Source: Bacteroidota bacterium
GTDB lineage: Bacteria; Bacteroidota; Ignavibacteria; Tepidaquicellales; Tepidaquicellaceae
Length of the DNA: 64,000 nucleotides
Assembly (NCBI GenBank): GCA_018266875.1
Contig: JAFDZR010000045.1
Span: 80,142-144,141 of the forward strand
Direction: 5' to 3'
Shown here: positions 17,438 through 26,743 of the stretch, one piece after another
Numbering within the stretch: the first letter of the stretch is position 1
Layout: every line of letters begins with the position of its first letter
Translations under genes and position numbers: made by a program
The notes under the pieces: model-generated
The model's input: the letters and a program-made list of their open reading frames with translations, nothing else
Database searches by the model: none
Told to the model about the DNA's origin: nothing

Positions 17438-18796
17438 TTATTTCAATAAAACCATGCGATTCGTCTGAATAAAATCTCCCGCTTCCAGCTTATAGAAGTA
17501 AACGCCGCTAGATAAACCTTTTGCATTCCATTCGGCTTCGTAAGTTCCGGGATTCAGATTGCCGTCAACGAGCGTATCAACTGTCTTTCCGTTTATGTCA
17601 ATTATGCGGAGTGTGACTTTTCCTGAAGACGGTACTTCAAATTTTATTTTTGTCGTCGGATTGAATGGGTTCGGATAATTCTGGTAAAGCTTATAACTAA
17701 CAGGGATCTCCGAACTTATGCTGCTTATGTTTATCGAAGGATTATCCTTAAAAAGTATAAGCTGTCCCTGTATTGTATAGTGAGGCTCCGTATGTCCGTT
17801 ATTGTTGAAATTGCAGTCAGCGCATGTCTGACCTGATACGCATAACGGGTTTGTCGGTCTGCAGAAATTCACGTAAGGGTAAAGATCATAATCTATAGTT
17901 ACATTCTGACCGGGTGTGACGTTTGCAGTCACGTCATTGTCCCACGGTATCACGCTTGCGCCCGGACACCATCCCGCTCTTGCATACTGCCATGTTCCGC
18001 CCTGCGGACTGCATGGATTTATTGAACAGTCCGATCTCCATAATATCTGATCAAAAGACTGTGCACCGACATGAAGCGTGTGGATCTTCAGAGAAAATTC
18101 CGCAGCGTTATCCGTATTTCCCTGACCGTGACCAGTAGTGATTATTTTTACTTTTGCTTTCGAAGTATTTAAATCCACCGGAATATCTCTCGGCACAAGT
18201 ATATTTTCAGGATTCGAAGCTGTGTCACCGTACAGAACATGATTATCCTGCCATAGATTGATCACTTTATACGGGATCTTTTCCGGTTCGCCCTGAATGA
18301 ATGCAAACTTCACCGTTACCAGCCATCCGCGGGTTCCGCCGATCCAGCTTTCGATATAACTACCGAGTCTGACAGAGTCGTGCAGCAGCGGCATGTAATC
18401 AGTTACATCGAGAACAAAGACGCACTGTCCTGGATATCCGCCGCCGACAATGTTGTAAGGTGTTATAACTCTTGCAATTTCATAATTCGTTACCGAATCC
18501 GTGTAAAGTTTTATCCACCCTATTCTGTCCCACGGATCACAACCTGCTGCCGGACATCCGATTGTATAATACATGAGAATCTGCTGATAATGCGTGTTTG
18601 TATCAGGGAGTAAAAAATTTCCATAGTGCGTGTTAGCCCAGTTCTGGAAATTCTGATTGAAAGTTGTCACCCATGTTGTATCTCCGGCTTTTACTGTGCT
18701 CACATTAACTAATGAAGAAAGGAAAAACACTGCAAGGAAAATTTTTAACCACGATGATTTAACTGCTGATTTCTTAAAAGGTAATTTGAATTTCAT
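17438..18796 (-). CDS. Peptide-N-glycosidase F-like amidase with T9SS tail
   Basis: PNGase F cleaves N-glycans from asparagine. This 452-residue protein has a signal or anchor segment (about 16-37), the two jelly-roll domains of the family (about 40-350) and a T9SS type A domain ending in TNRMVLLK. Alignment from memory to the Flavobacterium enzyme puts Asp90 (in CDPWDR) at catalytic Asp60, Glu149 (in YIESW) at Glu118, and Glu233 (in NAAEF) at Glu206. The RAGWCPG motif carries the binding Arg248 equivalent, and Cys81/Cys86 match the first disulfide. Sequence between motifs is diverged, so the glycan specificity is not known. Secretion by T9SS to the surface or medium is expected. Confidence 0.85.
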   Translation of the reverse strand: MKFKLPFKKSAVKSSWLKIFLAVFFLSSLVNVSTVKAGDTTWVTTFNQNFQNWANTHYGNFLLPDTNTHYQQILMYYTIGCPAAGCDPWDRIGWIKLYTDSVTNYEIARVITPYNIVGGGYPGQCVFVLDVTDYMPLLHDSVRLGSYIESWIGGTRGWLVTVKFAFIQGEPEKIPYKVINLWQDNHVLYGDTASNPENILVPRDIPVDLNTSKAKVKIITTGHGQGNTDNAAEFSLKIHTLHVGAQSFDQILWRSDCSINPCSPQGGTWQYARAGWCPGASVIPWDNDVTANVTPGQNVTIDYDLYPYVNFCRPTNPLCVSGQTCADCNFNNNGHTEPHYTIQGQLILFKDNPSINISSISSEIPVSYKLYQNYPNPFNPTTKIKFEVPSSGKVTLRIIDINGKTVDTLVDGNLNPGTYEAEWNAKGLSSGVYFYKLEAGDFIQTNRMVLLK

Positions 18797-19104
18797 AATG
18801 CGGTTAGTTTAAATTATAAAAAAGTGATTTTTATAATTTATGTAATTTAATTTTAAAATTGAATAAGTAAAATAAACAGGGGTATGCCTCAAAGTCGCAC
18901 AGACTCGAAGGTTATATTTTTATATATTTTATTTCGGTTATTTTAAAATTCTAAAATTCAATAATTGAATAACTTTTTTAATAAAGTTTTTAATACTTTG
19001 AGTCTTAGTGAATTAAAGGTAACTCCATCAGATGAATATAAAAGAGAAAGACCGGCAAACATCAACCGGTCTTTCGCAGGGGAAACAATTATATTTAAAC
19101 GGAT
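18797..19104. other. 308-bp intergenic region
   Basis: The region is very AT-rich and has no convincing open frame. It holds upstream sequence of the PNGase F-like gene, a small inverted repeat near 18,950-18,972 (TTCAATAATTGAA) and a hairpin at 19047-19074 that probably terminates the 1076-residue gene. I could not identify promoter boxes with confidence. Confidence 0.6.
19047..19074 (-). terminator. Hairpin terminator after the dockerin-like gene
   Basis: Nine-base arms AAAGACCGG (19047-19055) and CCGGTCTTT (19066-19074) pair around a ten-base loop. Read on the minus strand the stem is followed by CTCTTTTAT, a moderately T-rich tail. Confidence 0.65.
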
Positions 19105-22100
19105 CTATTTAAACATCATATAAATGTTTTTGTTTTTTTCAATCTTTTCGATCCGTCCGGAATGATTTTGGGGAATATCATTCTTCGTTCTTTCATATAT
19201 TTCATTATCAATTTTTATTTCATAAGGTAAAGAACTCTCAGTCTTTGCATTTTCAAATACTGCGACAGGTTCGGGTGACGCTCCGCCCGGAGTGATCTTG
19301 CCGATAAAGTTGAATGCATTGTTATCTGCAATAGTCTGATCGTCTATATCGGTTATTCCGTCTCCGTTAAGATCGGTGACGATATATCCCGATGCAAAAT
19401 TGAATGCATCATTATCTATCTGTGTGTTGTCCCCTATATCAATAACTCCGTCCTGATTCACATCACCGCTGTAAACAGTCCATTTTGTTCCTTTCTGGAT
19501 CATGTTATTTCCATATGCCTTGTTTGCATTTGTAGTAAAGTTATATGCTACATGGTTTGCATTAAACATCACAGGGGAAGCGCTCCAGGTTTCAAGTCCG
19601 TTCCTGTGTTTAAGCTGAATGTAGTAATTCACGCCGTTGGAAGAATGGTTGAAAAGGAAGGATCCTGTTCCCGTAGCGTCAAGAAATCCTTTAGCAGAAT
19701 CTATCTTTGCATATGGACTTGCGGAATTTCTGAGATATACTTTTACAGTATCACTGACCATGACATTTGTGTTTTGGTTATAAAGTCCCTGATACAGCGC
19801 TGTAAGATCAAGTACTTTTACACCGGTAAGGGAATTCTGTATCCAGTCAATTATCTTGGTATAAACTCTGACAGGACCGAGAATACTTGTTGAAGCGCCG
19901 GTAGATCTCAGACTTGAAAACTGATTAGTCATGAAGAAGGTATTATAATTTGTACCGTTGTAGCTTACCGCAATACTGGAATCCGCGCCGCTTCCCGTAA
20001 CAGACTGAGGCTTGAACGCTGCAAAACTTCCGTTCACAGGTTTGATAAGCTGAGGTGTATACGGGTCGGATACAGAGTCCTGCGAGATCCCGTTAAAGAA
20101 TCCAAGCCCTCTGAATCTGCTGTTGCTTGCCGGTATGCTTCCTATCCAGTTGTCGCTTATGGTCATCGCCTTCAGATACTGTCTGTAAAAAACTGAATCT
20201 GCGGGAGAAGGATATCCGGTAACAGGATCATTATTATATGCAATCACATCACTGAATACCACAAGTGTTTTTTTATTTCCGGAAGTGGATTTATCTATGT
20301 AACTTTTCAGAGAATCCCTGACCCACGGTGAATAGCTGCCTTGTTCCTTGAAATTCACGAACATGATCTTCCAGGGAAGGTAAGATCCTGTATAATTCAG
20401 TCTGACTGTATCAAAATTATTTGCATACCTTCCGTCAAAATTGATTGCTCTCACCAGACTGTCCCTGTCTTTCTGCTGAGCCCACAGGACACACAGCTGT
20501 TTTGCAATCCTCGGAGTAATGGTAGTTGTCATCTGATTATTTGCATTATTTCCGTCAGATGAAAGAATGGAATCTCTCACTGTGTATACTGTACCGGAGG
20601 TAAAAGTCCACGGATCATATGTTACAGATGCATTTGAACCTGCAGAAAGCCCTGAAACAGTTTTTGTACTTGTATAACCTCCCGGCGTGATTGTCCTTTT
20701 GACGCTGAAACTTGCTGAACCTGTTCCGGCATTGAAGACCCTTATTACCGGTGTAAATGTTGATGAGCTGAAATACTGGTCATAGGTAAGTCCCTGATCA
20801 GAGATACCTGCATCCGAAACAGCCTGATTCCCCATGACGCTTTCTATTGCATAATTCTGTCCGTATTCTCTCGGGAATTCCCCGACATAGACGGATGACC
20901 CGACAGGCGCAAGATTTGCGAAATAATTTGCATCCGGTCTTGCAGGTGATTCAGCCAGAAACTGCTGCGGAGTAAATGCAAATCCGTCTCCCGAATATTC
21001 GGTCTGGGCAATACCAACATAGTAATAATCGTTTGTAATAATAACAGGTCTCGGATCTGTAATTCTGAAAGATTTATACTGGTCAGCATCTGATGCCTGA
21101 ATTTTATAGTGAGGTGATTTTCCGACAACAGTACCGCTGCTGTTAACAACATATCCATAAACTATCTGGCCGGTATTTCCGTTGCCTGATAATTTAATAT
21201 TTACATTCCTGATCTGACCCGTCCCTGACATATAATATTTATTCAGGAAAGAATTTTCGCCTATCCATCCGACAGAGCCGTTACAGCAGTTTGAATCAAC
21301 ATATCTCATTGTGTTTGGATTTACTTCCGACAGAAATGATTTTGTATTATTCCCGTTATCATCGTCATCAGGAATTGTTACGGTCACATCTGAGAATCCG
21401 CTGAGTATCGGAGTGAATCCGAGAAATTCCACCTGAACTGTATCAAAAGGATTAAGAGTAGGAATAACCAGTGAATCAGATAAATTATTTGTCCCGGAAA
21501 TATTCAGGTAAACTTTAAGATTTAATATTGTGGTGCCGCTCAGATTGTTTATAAGAACGGGAATTTTATCAGGCACTCCGTAAACAAGAGGCAGTTTACC
21601 TTTTGCCCATACAAAATCCACAGAAGCGTCATAGACTCCTCCGGCAGCGCCGACTCTGATATTATCGACATACAGATTATTTCCGCAGTTCTCAATTGAC
21701 TGGAAATAAATGTTCGTAGTTCCTACAGGCAGAGCAACTACTTTTGATCCCCATTCATTATTTGCAGGTGTGTAGTAATTACCGGTGCCCGGTGCTGTCT
21801 GAAGACTGTCCCCGGGATAATAAACAAGCGAATACCAGTTATTGCCGTTATCATCCGAATAATATATTTCCATATCATCATAATAAGTATTTCCGTCATA
21901 ATACGGAGCGTAAGCATGATCAAAGATCAGTACATCTCCTGAAGAAGTCGGTCCGAAATCCGGTGAATAGATTATATTATCATCGTAATAACAGTCCCAG
22001 TTGTTATAATACATGCAGTAAGAGCCTATTCCGAACGCACTGTAATTTTCCTGAGCCCACACAGCGCTGCCGGAATTTACCGTCCAGTTTGTAGGCGGAA

Positions 22101-22335
22101 AGTTGCCTGATTCAAAGTCCTCCTGCAGCAGCCATGAACCGCGGGAATCTTTTTTAAAACTTTTTTGATTCTTTTCGATGATCTTTTTGATCTGAAGAGC
22201 ATCAATTTTTGCTGAACCCTTTTTATGTGCAAATGAGGGTTTTGGATTCTTTGAACTGTACTGTGCAACGGAAATCTGAAAAGATGCAAGAACGATAAGA
22301 ACGCAGATACAGATTAAAGTTTTTAGAGATTTCAT
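19105..22335 (-). CDS. Large secreted multidomain protein with dockerin-like C-terminal loops
   Basis: The 1076-residue protein has a signal peptide (MKSLKTLICICVLIVLASFQISVAQ). Residues about 65-230 (LLQEDFESGNFPPTNWTV to LYVDNIRVG) look like the MAM/choice-of-anchor J jelly roll. Several immunoglobulin-like or CARDB-like segments follow (SDAGISDQGLTYDQYFSSSTFTP, FTPVIRVFNAGTGSASF). At about 955-1010 two tandem calcium-loop segments occur, GDVNQDGVIDIGDNTQIDND and TDLNGDGITDIDDQTIADNN, each like a dockerin type I half. No NYPNPFNP sorting domain is present; the end is lysine-rich. A good ribosome site (AAAGGGGA) precedes the ATG. Catalytic function is not evident. Confidence 0.8.
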   Translation of the reverse strand: MKSLKTLICICVLIVLASFQISVAQYSSKNPKPSFAHKKGSAKIDALQIKKIIEKNQKSFKKDSRGSWLLQEDFESGNFPPTNWTVNSGSAVWAQENYSAFGIGSYCMYYNNWDCYYDDNIIYSPDFGPTSSGDVLIFDHAYAPYYDGNTYYDDMEIYYSDDNGNNWYSLVYYPGDSLQTAPGTGNYYTPANNEWGSKVVALPVGTTNIYFQSIENCGNNLYVDNIRVGAAGGVYDASVDFVWAKGKLPLVYGVPDKIPVLINNLSGTTILNLKVYLNISGTNNLSDSLVIPTLNPFDTVQVEFLGFTPILSGFSDVTVTIPDDDDNGNNTKSFLSEVNPNTMRYVDSNCCNGSVGWIGENSFLNKYYMSGTGQIRNVNIKLSGNGNTGQIVYGYVVNSSGTVVGKSPHYKIQASDADQYKSFRITDPRPVIITNDYYYVGIAQTEYSGDGFAFTPQQFLAESPARPDANYFANLAPVGSSVYVGEFPREYGQNYAIESVMGNQAVSDAGISDQGLTYDQYFSSSTFTPVIRVFNAGTGSASFSVKRTITPGGYTSTKTVSGLSAGSNASVTYDPWTFTSGTVYTVRDSILSSDGNNANNQMTTTITPRIAKQLCVLWAQQKDRDSLVRAINFDGRYANNFDTVRLNYTGSYLPWKIMFVNFKEQGSYSPWVRDSLKSYIDKSTSGNKKTLVVFSDVIAYNNDPVTGYPSPADSVFYRQYLKAMTISDNWIGSIPASNSRFRGLGFFNGISQDSVSDPYTPQLIKPVNGSFAAFKPQSVTGSGADSSIAVSYNGTNYNTFFMTNQFSSLRSTGASTSILGPVRVYTKIIDWIQNSLTGVKVLDLTALYQGLYNQNTNVMVSDTVKVYLRNSASPYAKIDSAKGFLDATGTGSFLFNHSSNGVNYYIQLKHRNGLETWSASPVMFNANHVAYNFTTNANKAYGNNMIQKGTKWTVYSGDVNQDGVIDIGDNTQIDNDAFNFASGYIVTDLNGDGITDIDDQTIADNNAFNFIGKITPGGASPEPVAVFENAKTESSLPYEIKIDNEIYERTKNDIPQNHSGRIEKIEKNKNIYMMFK

Positions 22336-22372
22336 TTTTCCCCTTTCTGATTAATATTTATTGAATTTATTT

Positions 22373-22384
22373 TAATGTACATTA
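22373..22384. promoter_or_regulatory. Candidate operator palindrome
   Basis: TAATGTACATTA is a perfect 12-bp palindrome about 38 bp upstream of the ATG of the dockerin-like gene, within its probable promoter region. It could bind a dimeric regulator. In an AT-rich sequence chance is not excluded. Confidence 0.35.
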
Positions 22385-22394
22385 ATATTAAAAT

Positions 22395-22495
22395 AAACCT
22401 CCGGAATATTTTATTATCGATAAACGTATGGCGTACGATGAAAAGATAAGTGTATATCCGGAGGTTTTAAAATTTTCGATCTCCATCATACGCCA
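22395..22495. repeat. Two interleaved inverted repeats (pseudoknot-like order)
   Basis: Repeat A has AAACCTCCGGA at 22395-22405 and its exact complement TCCGGAGGTTT at 22457-22467. Repeat B has TGGCGTACGATG at 22429-22440 and CATCATACGCCA at 22484-22495, with one mismatch. The arms alternate A-B-A'-B', so transcribed RNA could form either hairpin or an H-type pseudoknot. Confidence 0.65.
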
Positions 22496-22652
22496 GTAGA
22501 TGCAAAATTAAGGCGAATGTTATTTTTATACAAAGAAGAATATTTTGGTTTTTAGAGGATGAAATTCATGTGTTTTATTGATTATTGATGTTTTTGTTGA
22601 TTTTAAGCTTGTTTTAGTGGTTTTTCAAACTGATATTTTAGAATTTCCTTAA

Positions 22653-24086
22653 ATGAATAATTCAAAATTAATTCAGGTCCTTAAAACTTTTTCTGCCCGG
22701 GAGTTAAAACTTTTCAGGGATTTTACAAGGTCACCCGTTTACAATAAAAACAAAAACGTCATATCTCTTTTTGATATTCTGAAAAAATACCATCCTGATT
22801 TTGACAGCAGCAAAATCGGGAATGAGACGGTTTATAAAAAACTTTTTCCCGGGGAGAATTATGACTACTTTAAGTTAAAAAATATTGCATCTGATCTTCT
22901 TTCCGTCTGCAAAGAATTCCTGAAATTTCTTTCATTCAGTGAGAATGAGCATCTTAACAATAAATTTTTACTTGAACAGTACAGAGACAGGGATCTGGAC
23001 AGACTTTACGAACAGCTTTACAAAAACTACACTGATAATCTTGAAAAGATCAAAGTCAAAGATGAATTTTATTATTCCAAAATGGCTGAGATGACAAACG
23101 AACTCAAATCTTTTGTTTCCCCGAAAAAACCTAATTCTGATTTTGAACTTTTTCAGACGGAGCTTGAATATGAGATCAATTTATCCCTGATAAAGATCCT
23201 GGATCTTTATTCAACTATGCTTCATGAGATAAAGCAGAACAATTACAGTTACGATCTGAAAATGTTTGATGAAGTAATGGAATATCTCTCGCGAAACAAC
23301 GAAAACACTGTTCCCATACTTCAGATGTATTATTACATCATTCTGCTTCAGACAAAAAAGGATGAAAAAATATTTTTAAAGCTCAAGGAATTCTTTAAAA
23401 ATAATTTTGAGAACATGGATCATTATCACAAATACATGTATTTCCTTCATATGTCGGGATTCTGCGCTGAGATGTATAATTTTGAATGCAGAACGGATTA
23501 CATGAAAGAACATTTTTATCTGTCAAAGGATAACTTCGACAAGGGGACAATAACAATGGGCAAGATACTGTACATGGATTTTCTCAATCACGTGAAAATC
23601 GCAGTGAGGGTGAATGAATATGAATGGGCTGAAAACTATATAGAAAAATTCAAGGACAGACTGTCCGAAGAAAGAGAAAGCACACTGGATTTCTGCAACG
23701 GTGTTATTGAATACAGCAAAGGAAACAGACTTAAAGCTCTTGATCTATTTTCCAGGACATCATTCCCGAATTATATTATAAAACTTCAGGTGAAGCTTCT
23801 GATGCTTCGGATCTTTTACGAAGAAGGATTTTACGATCAGGCGTTAGCCGCTATTGATTCGTTCAGACATTTTCTCAGCAGGGAAAATTCAATTAAGGAA
23901 AATTACAGGGAATCCTTCTCGGATTTTTTAAAAATTACAGGCGAACTCATTAGATTAAAACTTTCCGTGAATAATCATGATATCAGTTCCGATCTTAAAA
24001 GACTAAAGGCGGAAACGGAAAAATCCACACAAAATCAATTCGGAATAAAGCTCTGGCTGTTTGAAATGATCAGAAATTTTAAATAA
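22653..24086 (+). CDS. Helical protein of unknown function
   Basis: I do not recognise a named family. The 477-residue product has no signal peptide or membrane segment and looks almost wholly alpha-helical. It is rich in Lys, Glu, Phe and Leu, with periodic helices suggesting a TPR-like or other helical-repeat solenoid (for example EEGFYDQALAAIDSFRHFL and RLKALDLFSRTSFPNYIIK). The N-terminal part, LIQVLKTFSARELKLFRDFTRSPVYNKN, seems to be a conserved opening module. It is the only plus-strand gene between 1 and 35.9 kb and is divergent from the dockerin-like gene. A cytoplasmic scaffold or regulator role is only a guess. Confidence 0.75.
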   Translation: MNNSKLIQVLKTFSARELKLFRDFTRSPVYNKNKNVISLFDILKKYHPDFDSSKIGNETVYKKLFPGENYDYFKLKNIASDLLSVCKEFLKFLSFSENEHLNNKFLLEQYRDRDLDRLYEQLYKNYTDNLEKIKVKDEFYYSKMAEMTNELKSFVSPKKPNSDFELFQTELEYEINLSLIKILDLYSTMLHEIKQNNYSYDLKMFDEVMEYLSRNNENTVPILQMYYYIILLQTKKDEKIFLKLKEFFKNNFENMDHYHKYMYFLHMSGFCAEMYNFECRTDYMKEHFYLSKDNFDKGTITMGKILYMDFLNHVKIAVRVNEYEWAENYIEKFKDRLSEERESTLDFCNGVIEYSKGNRLKALDLFSRTSFPNYIIKLQVKLLMLRIFYEEGFYDQALAAIDSFRHFLSRENSIKENYRESFSDFLKITGELIRLKLSVNNHDISSDLKRLKAETEKSTQNQFGIKLWLFEMIRNFK

Positions 24087-24252
24087 AATTGATCAAAAAC
24101 AAAAGGACACTTCAATCAATTAATTATGAACAACAAATTATTATTAACTAAAATCCGTTTACGCCATCACTCAAAAAATTTAATCTTATTCTAAAGACCT
24201 TTATGTCTCAGGGATTCTGAGTTAGATCATACCCGGGAAACAGGCACAAAAA

Positions 24253-24278
24253 AAGCTCCGTGAAGGAGCTTCTTTTTA
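24253..24278 (-). terminator. Bidirectional rho-independent terminator after atpG
   Basis: Arms AAGCTCC (24253-24259) and GGAGCTT (24265-24271) surround a five-base loop. There is a run of T on the plus side and a longer T run when read on the minus strand. It should end the ATP synthase operon and may also stop transcription of the plus-strand 477-residue gene. Confidence 0.85.
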
Positions 24279-24296
24279 TAAATATTTGAAGTTTCA

Positions 24297-25163
24297 CTAT
24301 GCGTCTTTTAATGCCTCTGCGCCGCCTACGATTTCCAGGATCTCTTTTGTAATGGCTGCCTGTCTTGCCTGGTTGTAGGAAAGTTCAAGTTCCATCAGCA
24401 GATCAGTAGCGTTCTTTGTAGCAGTTTCCATTGCAGTCATTCTCGCAGCATGTTCCGATGTATTGGACTCAAGCAGGACTTTCCACATCTGCACTCTAAG
24501 CTGTTTGGGAATAAGTTCTTTTATTATCTCAATTTCAGAAGGTTCATAAATATAATCTCCGGAGGCTTTTGTTTCCTTATCATCGGATTTGATCTTTTTT
24601 AAAGGCAGAAACTGAGCTTTCACTGTTTCCTGCTTTACCATTGTTACGAATTCATTTGAAATTATTTCGACTGAATCAAATGTACGTTTCTTATAATTAT
24701 CCACCAGGAAGTTTACGATCTCATTCGATCTCTCAATTGTAAGATCGTTGAATAATCCGGTAACGCTGTGAATAATGTGTACATCTTTCTTTTTCAGAGA
24801 ATCAAAAGCTTTTTTCCCGATAATAACAACCTTGGTATTTTCACCGAGACTTTTTATATAACTGTAAGCGTACCTTATAATGTTTGTATTAAAAGATCCG
24901 GCAAGTCCTCTGTCAGCGGAAACGACCACGACACATCTTGATTTAATTTCTCTGGGTTCAAGAAGCTCATCGGTGGCTTCACCAGCAGCACTCACAAGAT
25001 TCGTGAGCAGTTCGTTTATTTTTTTTGCATAAGGTCTTGCTGCAATTGTTTTTTCCTGAGCTCTTCTGAGCTTGGCTGAAGCCACCATTTTCATTGCTTT
25101 GGTGATCTTCTGCGTGCTCTTTATACCGCCTATCCGAACTTTTAATTCTTTTAATGTAGCCAA
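24297..25163 (-). CDS. atpG: F-type ATP synthase gamma subunit
   Basis: Gamma is the central rotor shaft that couples the c-ring to the alpha3-beta3 head. The 288-residue product starts MATLKELKVRIGGIKSTQKITKAMKMVA, the conserved first helix. It contains VVVSADRGLAGSFNTNI and ends with the second long helix, EHAARMTAMETATKNATDLL to LSYNQARQAAITKEILEIVGGA. It is the last gene of the atp operon, 14 bp after atpA, and is followed by a hairpin terminator. Confidence 0.97.
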   Translation of the reverse strand: MATLKELKVRIGGIKSTQKITKAMKMVASAKLRRAQEKTIAARPYAKKINELLTNLVSAAGEATDELLEPREIKSRCVVVVSADRGLAGSFNTNIIRYAYSYIKSLGENTKVVIIGKKAFDSLKKKDVHIIHSVTGLFNDLTIERSNEIVNFLVDNYKKRTFDSVEIISNEFVTMVKQETVKAQFLPLKKIKSDDKETKASGDYIYEPSEIEIIKELIPKQLRVQMWKVLLESNTSEHAARMTAMETATKNATDLLMELELSYNQARQAAITKEILEIVGGAEALKDA

Positions 25164-25177
25164 TTCCTGTCCGTTTA

Positions 25178-26698
25178 TTAATTAATGGTTGACTTGAATC
25201 TCTCTGTGAATGTTTTTAAAACTTCATCCATTTTGTCCGTATTTTCCTTTACAAGATCTTTTGTTTCCCTGATGCTGTCGAGAATTCCCGGATGCATATT
25301 TTCAACTTCCTGAAGAAGGTCATTCTGATATCTCTGAACTTCCGAAACGGGTATCTCATCCATATATCCTTTTGTTGCAGCATATATTACCATCACCTGT
25401 TTTTCAATCGGCATTGGAGAATACTGTTTCTGTTTAAGTATCTCAACCAGTCTCTCACCTCTTCGCAGCTGTGACTGTGTAGCTTTATCGAGATCGGATC
25501 CGAATTTGGCAAAAGCCTCAAGTTCTCTGTACTGAGCGAGCTCAAGTCTTAATGTACCGGCGATCTTTTTCATTGCTTTGATCTGGGCGTTACCTCCCAC
25601 CCTTGAAACCGAGATACCGACATTGATAGCCGGTCTGACTCCTGCATTGAACAGATTCGGTTCTAGATATATCTGTCCGTCAGTAATTGAAATTACGTTC
25701 GTAGGAATGTAAGCCGATACGTCGCCTGCCTGAGTTTCAATAACCGGCAGCGCTGTAAGACTACCCCCTCCGAGTTCTTCGGAAAGCTTTGAAGCTCTTT
25801 CCAGTAATCTTGAGTGGAGATAGAAAACGTCTCCCGGATAAGCTTCACGTCCAGGAGGTCTTCTCAGCAGGAGCGAAACCTCTCTGTAAGAAGCCGCCTG
25901 TTTTGAAAGATCGTCATATATTACGAGCGCATGTCTTCCCGAATCCCTGAAATATTCTCCGAGAGTCGCGCCTGCGAAAGGCGCAATATACTGCATCGGA
26001 GCAGGATCGGAAGCCGTAGCTGAAATTACTGTTGTAAATTCCATCGCTCCGGAATCCTCAAGACTCTTTACTACCTGTGCGACAGTAGATCCTTTCTGTC
26101 CGATCGCAACATAAATACAGAAAACATCTTTACCTTTCTGATTGATAATAGTGTCAACAGCAACAGCAGTTTTTCCGGTCTGTCTGTCACCGATTATAAG
26201 TTCTCTTTGTCCTCTTCCTATCGGGATCATAGCATCAATGGCTTTCAGACCAGTCTGAAGCGGTTCCTTCACCGGCTGTCTCTGAATTACGCCCAGCGCT
26301 TTTCTTTCCAGCGGGAGGAATTTTGTAGTATGTATTTCGCCTTTGGCGTCAATCGGCTGTCCAAGCGGATTAATGACTCTTCCGAGCATTTCCTCACCGA
26401 CCGGCATTGAAGCGATCCTCTTTGTTCTTTTTACCTGATCGCCCTCCTTTATGAGAGATGATTCACCGAAAAGAATACATCCTACGTTATCTTCTTCAAG
26501 GTTCAGAGCAATTCCGAATACTCCGTTTGGAAACTCAATAAGCTCTCCAGCTTCGCATTTGGATAATCCGTAAACCCTTGCCACACCGTCTCCGACGTAC
26601 AATACCGTTCCGACTTCATATATATCGACTTCCGTCTCAAAACCTGACAACTGTTTTCTTAATATCGCGGAAATCTCGTCTGATTTTACCTCTGCCAT
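25178..26698 (-). CDS. atpA: F-type ATP synthase alpha subunit
   Basis: Alpha is the non-catalytic nucleotide-binding subunit of F1. The 506-residue length is standard. Visible motifs are the P-loop [14 protein letters not shown] at about 170-183, the Walker B region [13 protein letters not shown], and the arginine-finger region [32 protein letters not shown]. The N-terminus has [18 protein letters not shown] clear ribosome site (CAGGAGATATAAATA before ATG) supports the start. The catalytic beta subunit gene is not in the window. Confidence 0.98.
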   Translation of the reverse strand: MAEVKSDEISAILRKQLSGFETEVDIYEVGTVLYVGDGVARVYGLSKCEAGELIEFPNGVFGIALNLEEDNVGCILFGESSLIKEGDQVKRTKRIASMPVGEEMLGRVINPLGQPIDAKGEIHTTKFLPLERKALGVIQRQPVKEPLQTGLKAIDAMIPIGRGQRELIIGDRQTGKTAVAVDTIINQKGKDVFCIYVAIGQKGSTVAQVVKSLEDSGAMEFTTVISATASDPAPMQYIAPFAGATLGEYFRDSGRHALVIYDDLSKQAASYREVSLLLRRPPGREAYPGDVFYLHSRLLERASKLSEELGGGSLTALPVIETQAGDVSAYIPTNVISITDGQIYLEPNLFNAGVRPAINVGISVSRVGGNAQIKAMKKIAGTLRLELAQYRELEAFAKFGSDLDKATQSQLRRGERLVEILKQKQYSPMPIEKQVMVIYAATKGYMDEIPVSEVQRYQNDLLQEVENMHPGILDSIRETKDLVKENTDKMDEVLKTFTERFKSTIN

Positions 26699-26743
26699 TA
26701 TTTATATCTCCTGATGTTTAAATTTTTTATTTAATTTTAAAAA

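Larger units (their letters stand above)
22336..22652. other. 317-bp divergent intergenic region
   Basis: The region separates the minus-strand dockerin-like gene from the plus-strand helical protein, so it should contain promoters for both. It contains a 12-bp palindrome (22373-22384) and two interleaved inverted repeats (22395-22495), annotated separately. The remainder, 22500-22652, is AT-rich with no visible structure. Confidence 0.6.

Noticed and set aside
11697..22335. Polysaccharide utilisation locus
   Set aside because: There is no SusC/SusD pair, no hybrid two-component sensor and no clear glycoside hydrolase catalytic site.
22653..24086. Assignment of the 477-residue protein to a TPR family
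   Set aside because: Helix periodicity is suggestive, but the TPR consensus residues are not clear enough to name the family.
24087..24252. 22-residue open frame at 24127
   Set aside because: It has no ribosome site and an ordinary AT-rich composition, so there is no support for expression.
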